A DNA stretch of 13,307 nt from Eutrophocola sp964601805. GTDB taxonomy: Bacteria > Pseudomonadota > Gammaproteobacteria > Pseudomonadales > Pseudohongiellaceae. Each line of letters opens with the position of its first letter. The first letter of the stretch is position 1. Shown here piece after piece: positions 7,029 to 13,307 of the stretch. Made by a program: the position numbers and the translations under genes. Location of the stretch: the NCBI GenBank assembly GCA_964601805.1, contig CAZROW010000072.1:1-13307 (forward strand). The letters are read 5' to 3'. The notes beneath the pieces were generated by a model. That model made no database searches and was not told the DNA's origin. It was given only the letters and a program-made list of their open reading frames with translations.

Positions 7029-8825
7029 CTATTGCAGTTGATCCAGCATTTCTTTCTGGATGGCCTTCATTTGCGCCGGCAAATGATCACCAATCTTGTC
7101 AAACAGGGTAGTCTGGTCTTCCACTTCCCGCTTGCTGTTTTCGTTATTGATTGCCATGAGATCATCAAAGGTCTGCTGGTCATAGGCCAGACCATTCCAG
7201 TTGATGTCTTCGTAGTTGGGCACATAGCCGTAAACGGTATCACGGGCATCCACCTTGCCGTTAACACGGTTCACGACCCACTGCAGCACGCGCATGTTCT
7301 GCCCGAATCCGGGCCAGATGAACTTGCCGTCAGCATCCTTGCGGAACCAGTTCACGCGGAAAATTTCCGGGACCTGGTCAACCTTGTCTTTCATGCCCAG
7401 CCAGTGATTCCAGTAGTCGCCCATGTTGTAACCGCAAAATGGCAGCATGGCCATCGGGTCGCGGCGAATGGACGCCTGGTTTTCGGCTGCAGCTGTCGCT
7501 TCAGAACCCAGGGTAGCACCCATGTAAACACCGTGCTCCCAGTCCTTGCTCTGGTAAACCAGCGGGAAGGTGGTGCTCAGGCGACCGCCAAAGAGGAAGG
7601 CACTGATAGGCACGCCTTTGGGGTTTTCCCATTCCGGGTCAACGCTCGGACACTGGCTTGCCGGTGAGGTAAAGCGGGCATTCGGGTGTGCCGCTTTTCT
7701 GCCGCAATCCGGTGTCCAGTCTTCACCCTGCCAGTCAATCAGGTGATCAGGTACTTCATCTGTCATGCCTTCCCACCAGACGTCACCGTCATCAGTCAGG
7801 GCGACATTGGTGAAAATGGAGTTTTCTTTCATGGTTTCCATGGCCGCCGGGTTGGAGTCCATGGAAGTACCCGGTGCCACACCGAAATAACCGTATTCGG
7901 GATTGATGGCATACAGGCGACCATCCTCACCAGGCTTGATCCAGGCAATATCATCACCCACGGTGTGCACTTTCCAGCCTTCGAAGCCTTCCGGTGGAAT
8001 CAGCATGGCCAGGTTGGTCTTGCCGCAGGCACTGGGAAAAGCACCGGCAATATAGGTTTTCTCACCTTCCGGATTTTCCACACCAACAATCATCATGTGT
8101 TCGGCCAGCCAGCCTTCATCACGGGCCATGACCGAGGCAATGCGCAATGCGACACACTTCTTGCCCAGCAGGGCGTTGCCGCCATAACCCGAACCGTAGG
8201 AAACGACTTCACGGTCTTCCGGGAAATGCACAATGTAGCGATTGTCAGGGTCACAGGGCCAGGGCACATCAGCCTTGCCGTCAGTCAGCGGGTAACCGAT
8301 GGAATGCAGGCACTTGATAAAGTCGTTGTCGCCCAGCACGTCCAGTACCTGGCTGCCGATACGGGCCATGATGCGCATGCTCACGACCACGTAGGGGGAA
8401 TCGGAAATCTGTACACCGATCTGGGCGATATCCGAGCCCAGCGGTCCCATGCTGAAGGGAATGATGTACATGGTGCGCCCTTTCATGCAGCCCTCGAACA
8501 GGCCGTTCAGGGTGCCGCGCATTTCCGACGGGTCCATCCAGTTATTGGTGGCGCCGGCATCTTCTTTCTTTTCACTGCATATATAGGTACGGCCTTCGAC
8601 ACGGGCAACGTCACGGGGGTCCGAGCGTGAAAGAAAAGAGTTGGGTCTGAGTTCGGGGTTCAGGCGAATAAACGTGCCTGCTTCGACCAGCTCCTCGCAG
8701 AGCCTGTCATATTCTTCCTGGCTGCCGTCGCACCAGTGAATATCGCTGGGCTGGCAAAGGGTTTTGATTTCTTCAATCCAGTTGATGAGTTTCTGGTTAC
8801 TCGTGGGCGCCTGGGATGAGGTCAT
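7029..8825 (-). CDS. pckG: Phosphoenolpyruvate carboxykinase (GTP)
   Basis: 598 residues, normal for GTP-dependent PEPCK. The cytosolic enzyme converts oxaloacetate plus GTP to PEP, GDP and CO2, the entry step of gluconeogenesis. The signature FPSACGKTN (263-271) holds the P-loop and the active-site Cys267. VGDDIAW (289-295) provides acidic metal ligands, and GGNALLGKKC (215-224) and AEHMMIVG (241-248) provide the Lys and His manganese ligands. ISAFLFGGRLSTTFPLVYQ (407-425), GATLGSEATAAAE (436-448) and FCGYNMGDYWNHW (463-475) are all family blocks. I place the start at 8825 (MTSSQAP). The frame runs open to an ATG at 8975, but those 50 residues resemble no PEPCK N-terminus and would cover the promoter. 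The Shine-Dalgarno is weak (GGAG 11 bases upstream). A terminator follows the stop. The divergent neighbour is another central-metabolism dehydrogenase. Confidence 0.98.
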   Translation of the reverse strand: MTSSQAPTSNQKLINWIEEIKTLCQPSDIHWCDGSQEEYDRLCEELVEAGTFIRLNPELRPNSFLSRSDPRDVARVEGRTYICSEKKEDAGATNNWMDPSEMRGTLNGLFEGCMKGRTMYIIPFSMGPLGSDIAQIGVQISDSPYVVVSMRIMARIGSQVLDVLGDNDFIKCLHSIGYPLTDGKADVPWPCDPDNRYIVHFPEDREVVSYGSGYGGNALLGKKCVALRIASVMARDEGWLAEHMMIVGVENPEGEKTYIAGAFPSACGKTNLAMLIPPEGFEGWKVHTVGDDIAWIKPGEDGRLYAINPEYGYFGVAPGTSMDSNPAAMETMKENSIFTNVALTDDGDVWWEGMTDEVPDHLIDWQGEDWTPDCGRKAAHPNARFTSPASQCPSVDPEWENPKGVPISAFLFGGRLSTTFPLVYQSKDWEHGVYMGATLGSEATAAAENQASIRRDPMAMLPFCGYNMGDYWNHWLGMKDKVDQVPEIFRVNWFRKDADGKFIWPGFGQNMRVLQWVVNRVNGKVDARDTVYGYVPNYEDINWNGLAYDQQTFDDLMAINNENSKREVEDQTTLFDKIGDHLPAQMKAIQKEMLDQLQ

Positions 8826-8966
8826 AGGGTGTTCGACTCCGCTGCTTGCCGTGGCGGTTGGCCACTTTTTTGAAGCGGTGCATTTTAGACTGTTAGAGCC
8901 CTTTTGAGTACCGGAAAAAGGCAATTTCCTTGGAAAAAAGGAGACAATCCTGTTCAGCTCCTGTCC

Positions 8967-8986
8967 GGCGCCCAAATTGGTGCGCC
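8967..8986. promoter_or_regulatory. Imperfect 20-bp palindrome, candidate operator
   Basis: Eight of ten positions pair: arms GGCGC and GCGCC with a CCAA and TTGG core. It ends 4 bp before the candidate -35 of the dehydrogenase promoter, a position suited to an activator or repressor dimer. The binding protein is unknown. Confidence 0.35.
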
Positions 8987-8990
8987 AGTT

Positions 8991-9019
8991 TTGTCAGGCG
9001 CAAGGTAAAGTGGTACATT
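8991..9019 (+). promoter_or_regulatory. Candidate sigma-70 promoter of the dehydrogenase gene
   Basis: TTGTCA (8991-8996; 5 of 6 consensus bases), 17-bp spacer, TACATT (9014-9019; 4 of 6). Transcription would start near 9026, giving a leader of about 33 bases before the ATG at 9059. Confidence 0.55.
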
Positions 9020-9058
9020 AGCGCGCTTTTTCAACCCCCTGAAAACCCGGGAATTCTC

Positions 9059-10156
9059 ATGAGCACATATAAAATCGCCTTGCTGGACGGCGACGGCATC
9101 GGTCCTGAAATCATGGCCGAGGCCGTCAAGATTCTGAAACTGGTCGAAGAGCGCAATGACGTCACTTTCGACCTGGTCCATACCCCTTTTGGCGCCAGCG
9201 CCTGGTTTGACACCGGTTCGTCCTATCCCGAGGAAAGTAAAAAGGTCACTGATGAGGCCGATGCCATCCTGAAAGGGCCGATCGGCCTGTCCCATGAGGA
9301 GTCCAAGAAAATACCCGTGGACGAGCAGCCCGAACGTGGCGCCCTGCTGCCCATGCGCCGTCGCTATAACACCTATGCCAACTTCCGCCCGGTCTACCTG
9401 CCCAAGGGACTGGCTCACTTCTCCCCATTGAAACCCGAGATCATTGGCGAAGGCATCGACATCATGATGATCCGGGAACTGGTGGGCGGCCTGTATTTCG
9501 GCAAGAAGGAAACCGGCATTAACGAAGACGGACGTCGCTACGTCAATGAGTCACTGGAATACGACGAAGACCAGATCAAGCGCATCATGAAGGTGGCCTT
9601 TGAGACCGCCATGAAACGCAAGAAGGTGCTGCATAACATCCACAAGTCCAATGTCCTCAAGTCCAGCGTGCTGTGGAACGAGGTGATGGACGAAGTCCAT
9701 GCCGATTATCCCGAGGTCGAAGTCATCAATATCCTGGTGGATGCGGCCGCCACTTACCTGTGCCTGAAGCCCACCATGTTTGACACCATGGTGATGGAAA
9801 ACATGTTCGGCGATATCCTCTCTGACCAGGGTGGCGGTATTCTCGGTTCCCTCGGCCTGATGCCTTCCGCCTGTGTTGGACCGGACAAGGCCTACTATGA
9901 ACCCTCACATGGCTCCGCACCGGACATCGCCGGCAAGAACATCGCCAATCCCTATTCCATGATTGGCTCGGTAGCCATGATGCTGGACATGTCCTTTGGC
10001 ATGAAAGACGAGTCCGACAAGCTGTGGCATGCCATGCAGTCGGTATTTGCCGACGGTTTCAGTACGCCGGACCTGTCCAAGGAAGGCTCGGGTGTGACGA
10101 TGATTTCCACCAGCGACTTTGGTGACAAGGTGGCTCAAGCCCTGGATAAATCATAG
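9059..10156 (+). CDS. Isocitrate/isopropylmalate dehydrogenase family protein (beta-decarboxylating, NAD-type)
   Basis: 365 residues, cytosolic. The family oxidises and decarboxylates malate-type substrates (isopropylmalate, isocitrate, homoisocitrate, tartrate). Visible landmarks are LLDGDGIGPEI (8-18), the substrate arginines R100, R110 (NFRPV) and R139 (IRELVGGLYFG), K196 in HKSNVL, and metal aspartates D228, D252 and D256 (MFGDILSDQ). EPSHGSAPDIAGKNIANP (281-298) is the coenzyme loop, with Asp289 suggesting NAD. Several positions differ from ordinary LeuB: KGPIGLSHEESKK (72-84) replaces the usual GGPKW stretch, and VDAAAT (227-232) replaces VDNAAM. No leu genes are nearby, so I do not call it leuB; the substrate is open. 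The start at 9059 fits the family N-terminus, with GGGA 6 bases upstream. The open frame back to 8930 would cover the promoter. The TAG stop is the first three bases of a REP-like element. Confidence 0.92.
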   Translation: MSTYKIALLDGDGIGPEIMAEAVKILKLVEERNDVTFDLVHTPFGASAWFDTGSSYPEESKKVTDEADAILKGPIGLSHEESKKIPVDEQPERGALLPMRRRYNTYANFRPVYLPKGLAHFSPLKPEIIGEGIDIMMIRELVGGLYFGKKETGINEDGRRYVNESLEYDEDQIKRIMKVAFETAMKRKKVLHNIHKSNVLKSSVLWNEVMDEVHADYPEVEVINILVDAAATYLCLKPTMFDTMVMENMFGDILSDQGGGILGSLGLMPSACVGPDKAYYEPSHGSAPDIAGKNIANPYSMIGSVAMMLDMSFGMKDESDKLWHAMQSVFADGFSTPDLSKEGSGVTMISTSDFGDKVAQALDKS

Positions 10157-10177
10157 GAGCGGCTTTAGCCGCGAAGG
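10154..10177. repeat. REP-like palindromic element overlapping the dehydrogenase stop codon
   Basis: TAGGAGCGG at the left and a perfect GCGGCT-TT-AGCCGC hairpin (10159-10172), closely resembling the repetitive extragenic palindromes common in Pseudomonas and Xanthomonadales. It sits between convergent genes, a typical REP position, and its TAG is the stop codon of the upstream gene. Only one copy is visible in this window. Confidence 0.65.
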
Positions 10178-10201
10178 AAATAGAACAACCATGCGGCAAA
10201 C

Positions 10202-10226
10202 TCCGGTGCTTAATTCACCGGATTTT
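10202..10226 (+). terminator. Candidate terminator of the dehydrogenase gene
   Basis: A 7-bp stem, TCCGGTG and CACCGGA around the loop CTTAATT, followed by four T on the plus strand. The loop contains the TAA stop (minus strand) of the opposing small gene. The short T tract makes it only moderate; on the minus strand the tail is poorer. Confidence 0.5.
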
Positions 10227-10695
10227 CCGCATCCCATTCGGCCAGCACACTTTCCACATACGCGACAAAGCCGGGTTCAAACCCGAATTTGAACTGGTCG
10301 AACCATGAGCGGTAGAACGAATTTGGTGCCAGCACAACCCGGGTATAGCCAGTAATCTCCCTGTTGACCTCTTGCTGCGGCAACATACCGTTCCTGGCCT
10401 GGATAAACTTTGACTCCACGTTTTGTGTCGATGCCCGTAATAAATACCCCAGTCTGATGCTTTCAGTGCCAATTAATTCATCACCACGCTGGGCTTTAGC
10501 CAGCAACGGGAAAAAGTAATCCGACTCTGCCAGCACAAGATTCAGTTCGATCGAAGTCGCATCAGAATCCTGCTGTATCTGTACCTGGGTCAATTCCCGG
10601 TTTTGCTGCAACTCAAGCACCAGGAAGATAATACCTACTACAACGCCGACATTGGCCAGCAAGCCCAGCCAGTCATTGAGTTTCCCTGAATTCAT
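10210..10695 (-). CDS. Small membrane-anchored protein of unknown function
   Basis: 161 residues. After MNSGKLNDW comes one hydrophobic helix (about 10-28, LGLLANVGVVVGIIFLVLE), then ELQQNRELTQVQIQQ, which looks amphipathic or coiled-coil. The remainder is a soluble, acidic, helix-rich domain ending VNREITGYTRVVLAPNSF (109-126) and FKFGFEPGFVAYVESVLAEWD (135-155). There is no cleavable signal peptide, so it is probably anchored with a short N-terminus. Proteins beginning with this NDWLGLLANVGVVVGIIFL-like pattern are familiar as hypothetical proteins in marine gammaproteobacteria, but I know of no assigned function. GAGGAG (10708-10703) lies 7 bases before the ATG and overlaps the stop codon of the GST gene upstream, so translation is probably coupled and the two belong to one operon. 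Confidence 0.75.
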   Translation of the reverse strand: MNSGKLNDWLGLLANVGVVVGIIFLVLELQQNRELTQVQIQQDSDATSIELNLVLAESDYFFPLLAKAQRGDELIGTESIRLGYLLRASTQNVESKFIQARNGMLPQQEVNREITGYTRVVLAPNSFYRSWFDQFKFGFEPGFVAYVESVLAEWDAENPVN

Positions 10696-10706
10696 GACCC
10701 TACTCC

Positions 10707-11504
10707 TCAGGCAATGAGTTTTTCGATCTCAGGCCAGCTCTTTCGACCATTGGCATACATTTCATCACGAAGATCGCCAGGCAGCCACTTGTTAAAGGCC
10801 GAGTCGAAAGTCGGCCGCGCCTTTACTGCAGTGAACCAGCGCTCCACACCCGGCAGTCGCCCGCTTTCCCAGACCGGTGTCATAGCTAACGCGGCCAATC
10901 GATTAAGGTAAGGAGCCATAGCTACATCGGCCATGGTAAATTGATCGCCCACCAGCCACTCACTTACCGACAAGGCAGCTTCCATTTTGTCGAGATAGTC
11001 CAGGTACAGGCGGATCTTGTCCTTCGCCCCCGGTGCCTCGATGCCTTCCTGGATCCACTGCCATTTCAGCAGTCGGGCGGCCTTACCGGCACTGTCGCCA
11101 TTTTTAACGAAGTCTTCGAAACTGCCGACACCGTTGCGCAAAATAGTGTGGCGGTGGGACACCACGTAGGTAATCGCCGAGCAAGCCGGGTGCAGCTCCT
11201 CGTCCACCGCCTTGGTCCACGAGCGGACCAACGCTCTCGCGCCGGGATCGTCCGGCATGAGAGCGGATTCAGGAAATTTGTCTTCCAGGTATTCGCAGAT
11301 AATGGTGGACTCGGGAATGACCCGGTCACCGTCAATCAACACCGGCACCACCCCTTTCGGATTAACCTTCAGGTACTCCGGGCTGAACTGCTCACCCGCG
11401 AGGATATCCACGTAGCGCCCTTCCCACTCGAGTCCTTTTTCTTCCAGTGCCAAACGCACCTTGGCGGCACAGGTGGAAGAGCCATGATGGTAAAGGGTCA
11501 GCAT
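10707..11504 (-). CDS. Glutathione S-transferase family protein
   Basis: 265 residues, cytosolic, a little longer than typical GSTs (200-230). The N-terminal thioredoxin-like domain (1-80) starts MLTLYHHGSSTCAAKVRLAL, with Ser9, Ser10 and Cys12 as candidate catalytic residues. It has the cis-proline motif NPKGVVPVL (48-56) and the glutathione-binding PESTIICEYLED (64-75). The helical domain contains the N-capping motif FTMADVAMAPYLNRL, and an extra stretch near 120-150 accounts for much of the added length. GSTs conjugate, reduce or isomerise with glutathione; the class and substrate are not clear. The ATG at 11504 lies only 4 bp after the stop of the MOSC gene, with GAGG unusually close to the start and AGGA further back, which suggests translational coupling. 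Confidence 0.92.
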   Translation of the reverse strand: MLTLYHHGSSTCAAKVRLALEEKGLEWEGRYVDILAGEQFSPEYLKVNPKGVVPVLIDGDRVIPESTIICEYLEDKFPESALMPDDPGARALVRSWTKAVDEELHPACSAITYVVSHRHTILRNGVGSFEDFVKNGDSAGKAARLLKWQWIQEGIEAPGAKDKIRLYLDYLDKMEAALSVSEWLVGDQFTMADVAMAPYLNRLAALAMTPVWESGRLPGVERWFTAVKARPTFDSAFNKWLPGDLRDEMYANGRKSWPEIEKLIA

Positions 11505-11508
11505 AACC

Positions 11509-12060
11509 TCAGAGCTTCCTGATCAGGTCGCCGGTATTCACCGCTCCGGCTTTCACCACGCGGGCATTGATGCCACGAAGGTTGAGCGCTTTGCCCCGAT
11601 CCGAATTCACGAACATATTGGCATCCTTGCCGAAACGGGCACCAAACTTGGCACAGCCCAGGTGCGGCAAGGCAGTACCTTCCACTTCCGCTTCACCGAT
11701 GGCCAGGCGTGTACCCGGCGGAATATTCGCCTCACTGAGATCAAAATCAACAAAGAACTGGTCACCGGCCTCGGGCCAGCGATCTTTCGAATCCGTGATG
11801 GCGCTGATGGCACGGGAATTCATGATGGTCAGCTGGCGACCGGGATCGGCACTGCCATCGGCCGTGTGCTTGTCGCCACGGTGCTCCCAGTTATCACCCA
11901 CCAGGCCATGCACAATATCAAGCTCTCCCTGTTTGAGAATATGGCGTTTTCCGGTATCCGGTCGTGACACAATCATGGTCACGGGGCCTTCATTGGCTGC
12001 TGATGCCTGGATAGCATCCAGGTAAGTTTCCATTTCGGACAACGCACGATTCTCACTCAT
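11509..12060 (-). CDS. MOSC domain-containing protein
   Basis: 183 residues, cytosolic. The MOSC domain (named after the molybdenum cofactor sulfurase C-terminus) is recognised by GLVGDNWEHRGD (52-63), the strand ADPGRQLTIMNSRAI (71-85), IPPGTRLAIGEAEVEGTALPH (113-133; central part typical of the fold) and the conserved-cysteine segment GCAKFGARFGKDA (135-147, Cys136). ALNLRGINARVVKAG (158-172) closes the domain. MOSC proteins are thought to carry sulfur or handle molybdenum cofactor or N-hydroxylated substrates; this one is a stand-alone domain of unknown partner. The start at 12060 is fixed by AAGGAG six bases upstream. Longer in-frame starts at 12093 and 12198 would run back into ltaE and lack that site. 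It lies 37 bp after ltaE and 4 bp before the GST gene. Confidence 0.88.
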   Translation of the reverse strand: MSENRALSEMETYLDAIQASAANEGPVTMIVSRPDTGKRHILKQGELDIVHGLVGDNWEHRGDKHTADGSADPGRQLTIMNSRAISAITDSKDRWPEAGDQFFVDFDLSEANIPPGTRLAIGEAEVEGTALPHLGCAKFGARFGKDANMFVNSDRGKALNLRGINARVVKAGAVNTGDLIRKL

Positions 12061-12097
12061 GAATAACTCCTTTTGGCTGTTGTGGTGAGTCATGTTG

Positions 12098-13111
12098 TTA
12101 CTGCTTGCGATAAAAGGTTTTGACTGCCTGGACGAAGGCTTCCACATCCTGCTGGCTGATCTGCATATGGGTGACCAGGCGAATGGCCTTGGCGGCATCC
12201 ACCAGCATGTCCTGGCTGGCCAGGTAATCAGTCAACTCCTGGTGCCGGCCATCCCGGGGGCGTAAAAACACCATGTTGGTTTGCAGTGTGTCCAGGTCCA
12301 CATCCAACTCGTCAATTTCTCCCAGGCCTTCGCCCAGCAGGCGCGCATTGGCATGGTCCTCTGCTAGGCGGGCGATATTGTTTTCCAGGGCGTAAATACC
12401 ACCGGCAGCGATAATGCCGGCCTGGCGCATACCGCCACCGAGCATCTTGCGCCAGCGCCTGGCGGAATGGATAAAGTCCTCCTCACCACACAACACCGAC
12501 CCCACCGGTGCGCCCAGCCCCTTGGACAGGCAGATCGACACGGAATCAAACAGTGAAGTAATGTCCCTGGCTTCCACGCCAAGCTTGATGGCGGCATTGA
12601 ACAGTCGTGCACCATCGAGATGGAATTTCAACTCGTGTTCCCGGGCCACGGCACCAGCCTGGCTCATGTAGTCCATGGACAAGGCCTGTCCTCCAATGGT
12701 GTTTTCCAGGCACAACAGGCGCGTGATCGCAAAATGAAAATCATCCGGTTTGATCGCTGCACGCACCTTGTCCAGGGAAATGGTCCCGTCACGATTCACT
12801 TCCAGGGGTTGCGGCTGCACACTACCCAGCACGGCAGCACCACCGCCTTCATATTTATAGGTGTGGGCATCCTGCCCCACGATATATTCCTCACCCCGCT
12901 GGCAATGGGTCATGATGGCCAGCAGGTTGGACATGGTGCCACTGGGCACGAACAGGGAGGCTGCCATACCTGTCATGTCAGCTGCCAGGGCTTCAAGCCG
13001 GTTAACCGTGGGATCATCGCCCCAGACATCATCACCGACGGGCGCCGCGGCCATGGCTTCGATCATTGCTGGAGTGGGTTTGGTGACAGTATCACTTCTC
13101 AAATCAATCAT
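12098..13111 (-). CDS. ltaE: Low-specificity L-threonine aldolase
   Basis: 337 residues, a cytosolic PLP enzyme cleaving L-threonine and L-allo-threonine to glycine and acetaldehyde. The start MIDLRSDTVTKPT is the family signature. The PLP lysine is K197 in SICLSKGLGAPVG. His83 (DAHTY), His126, Arg169 (HLDGARL) and Lys222 (WRKMLGGGMRQAG) fall at the same residue numbers as the E. coli LtaE active-site residues I remember, which supports both the identity and the start at 13111. The frame stays open back to 13210, but those 33 residues are encoded partly by the 8-bp repeats and lack family similarity. No clear Shine-Dalgarno precedes 13111. It is the first gene of the probable minus-strand operon with the MOSC, GST and small membrane protein genes. 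Confidence 0.96.
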   Translation of the reverse strand: MIDLRSDTVTKPTPAMIEAMAAAPVGDDVWGDDPTVNRLEALAADMTGMAASLFVPSGTMSNLLAIMTHCQRGEEYIVGQDAHTYKYEGGGAAVLGSVQPQPLEVNRDGTISLDKVRAAIKPDDFHFAITRLLCLENTIGGQALSMDYMSQAGAVAREHELKFHLDGARLFNAAIKLGVEARDITSLFDSVSICLSKGLGAPVGSVLCGEEDFIHSARRWRKMLGGGMRQAGIIAAGGIYALENNIARLAEDHANARLLGEGLGEIDELDVDLDTLQTNMVFLRPRDGRHQELTDYLASQDMLVDAAKAIRLVTHMQISQQDVEAFVQAVKTFYRKQ

Positions 13112-13156
13112 GGGTTTAACCGGATATTTCAGTGAATCTTTATAAATTCTGTACTC

Positions 13157-13188
13157 GATAAAACGATAAAGGGATAAAAGGATAAAGG
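13157..13188. repeat. Tandem 8-bp repeat, four units (GATAAA-type)
   Basis: GATAAA recurs at 13157, 13165, 13173 and 13181, exactly 8 bp apart. The units are GATAAAAC, GATAAAGG, GATAAAAG and GATAAAGG. It ends 46 bp upstream of the ltaE start, so it lies in the leader or promoter. Confidence 0.85.
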
Positions 13189-13283
13189 GCAAACATCTGG
13201 TGCTGAGCATCCAGCAAACCTTTTAACAATCACTAACCAAGTCTCTGTTATTTCCTTCAACCGGCGCCATACAGGAACCTGAT

Positions 13284-13307
13284 CTTTATCGCTTTATCGC
13301 TTTATCG
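13284..13307. repeat. Tandem 8-bp repeat, at least three units (CTTTATCG), inverted relative to the first array
   Basis: Three perfect CTTTATCG units reach the window edge, so the array may continue. The reverse complement, CGATAAAG, occurs in the array 95 bp to the left (13164-13171), making the two arrays an inverted pair. Confidence 0.85.

Larger units (their letters stand above)
8826..9058. promoter_or_regulatory. Divergent regulatory region between pckG and the dehydrogenase gene
   Basis: This 233-bp spacer carries both promoters. For pckG a possible -10 TAAAAT lies at 8887-8882, with only a poor -35. In the presumed pckG leader, GTGGC-GGTTG-GCCAC followed by six T (8851-8871, plus strand) looks like a small intrinsic terminator aimed against pckG transcription. 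A 20-bp imperfect palindrome (8967-8986) and a good plus-strand promoter (8991-9019) are listed separately. Confidence 0.5.
13112..13307. promoter_or_regulatory. Upstream region of ltaE
   Basis: This 196-bp non-coding stretch carries the ltaE promoter region. A TATAAA (13144-13139, minus) could be its -10, but no matching -35 was found. It also holds two octamer arrays and a bulged hairpin CTGG-TGC-TGA-GCA-CCAG (13197-13214). No gene was recognised. Confidence 0.4.

Noticed and set aside
7686..8630. 314-codon plus-strand open frame within pckG
   Set aside because: It is antisense to an unmistakable PEPCK, with His-rich, low-similarity translation typical of a shadow frame.
8826..8975. 50-residue N-terminal extension of pckG
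   Set aside because: It has no family similarity, normal length is reached from 8825, and the extension would overlap the opposing extension and promoter.
8930..9058. 43-residue N-terminal extension of the dehydrogenase
   Set aside because: The family N-terminus begins at STYKIALLDGDGIGPEI; the extension covers the candidate -35 and -10.
10159..10172. Intrinsic terminator at the REP-like hairpin
   Set aside because: The stem is followed by GAAGGAAAT rather than a T run, so a repeat element is the better reading.
13112..13210. 33-residue N-terminal extension of ltaE through the repeats
   Set aside because: Residue numbering from 13111 matches E. coli LtaE active-site positions, and the extension is largely repeat-encoded.
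13157..13307. CRISPR array or plasmid iterons
   Set aside because: Units are only 8 bp and directly adjoining with no spacers, too short for CRISPR repeats or usual iterons, and no cas or rep gene is present.

Overview
The window looks like chromosomal DNA of a heterotrophic gammaproteobacterium, possibly marine. The clues are gene content (GTP-type PEP carboxykinase, low-specificity threonine aldolase, a glucose-dehydrogenase-type quinoprotein with its own cytochrome c domain), moderately GC-rich coding sequence, ordinary Shine-Dalgarno sites, and a REP-like hairpin of a kind common in Pseudomonas and Xanthomonadales relatives. Genus cannot be fixed from this stretch. There are no tRNA or rRNA genes, prophage genes, insertion sequences or CRISPR arrays.

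Layout. (1) 1-2384, minus: the first 794 codons of a PQQ-dependent dehydrogenase with signal peptide, heme c domain and quinoprotein propeller, running off the left edge. (2) 2519-5500, plus, divergent from it: a three-gene cluster of secreted PQQ sugar-dehydrogenase-like protein, cytosolic alpha/beta hydrolase and secreted SMP-30-like propeller, closed by a strong bidirectional terminator at 5547-5576. (3) 5608-6405, minus: transglutaminase-like protease-fold protein. (4) 6555-6953, plus: small periplasmic CopC-like copper protein. These two diverge from a 149-bp spacer rich in inverted repeats. (5) 7029-8825, minus: pckG. A second bidirectional terminator lies between it and the CopC gene. 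(6) 9059-10156, plus: an isocitrate/isopropylmalate-type dehydrogenase, divergent from pckG. (7) 10210-13111, minus: a compact run transcribed in the order ltaE, MOSC-domain protein, glutathione S-transferase-like protein, small membrane-anchored protein. (8) 13112-13307: ltaE upstream region with two arrays of 8-bp repeats in opposite orientation.

How the genes may work together. The left block resembles a periplasmic sugar or alcohol oxidation module. The cytochrome-fused quinoprotein would oxidise an aldose or related substrate and pass electrons to the respiratory chain, and the SMP-30-like protein could open a resulting lactone. The second PQQ-type protein appears to have lost the usual catalytic His and Arg, so it may have a different role. 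The centre pairs gluconeogenesis (PckG) with a decarboxylating hydroxyacid dehydrogenase of unknown substrate. The right block combines PLP, MOSC and glutathione-type chemistry in one apparent operon.

Most worth checking: the inverted octamer arrays beside ltaE, the altered active site of the 2519-3805 protein, the two stop-codon hairpins between the convergent genes near 10.2 kb, and the dyads in the 6406-6554 spacer. No clearly new multi-gene defence or mobile system was found.
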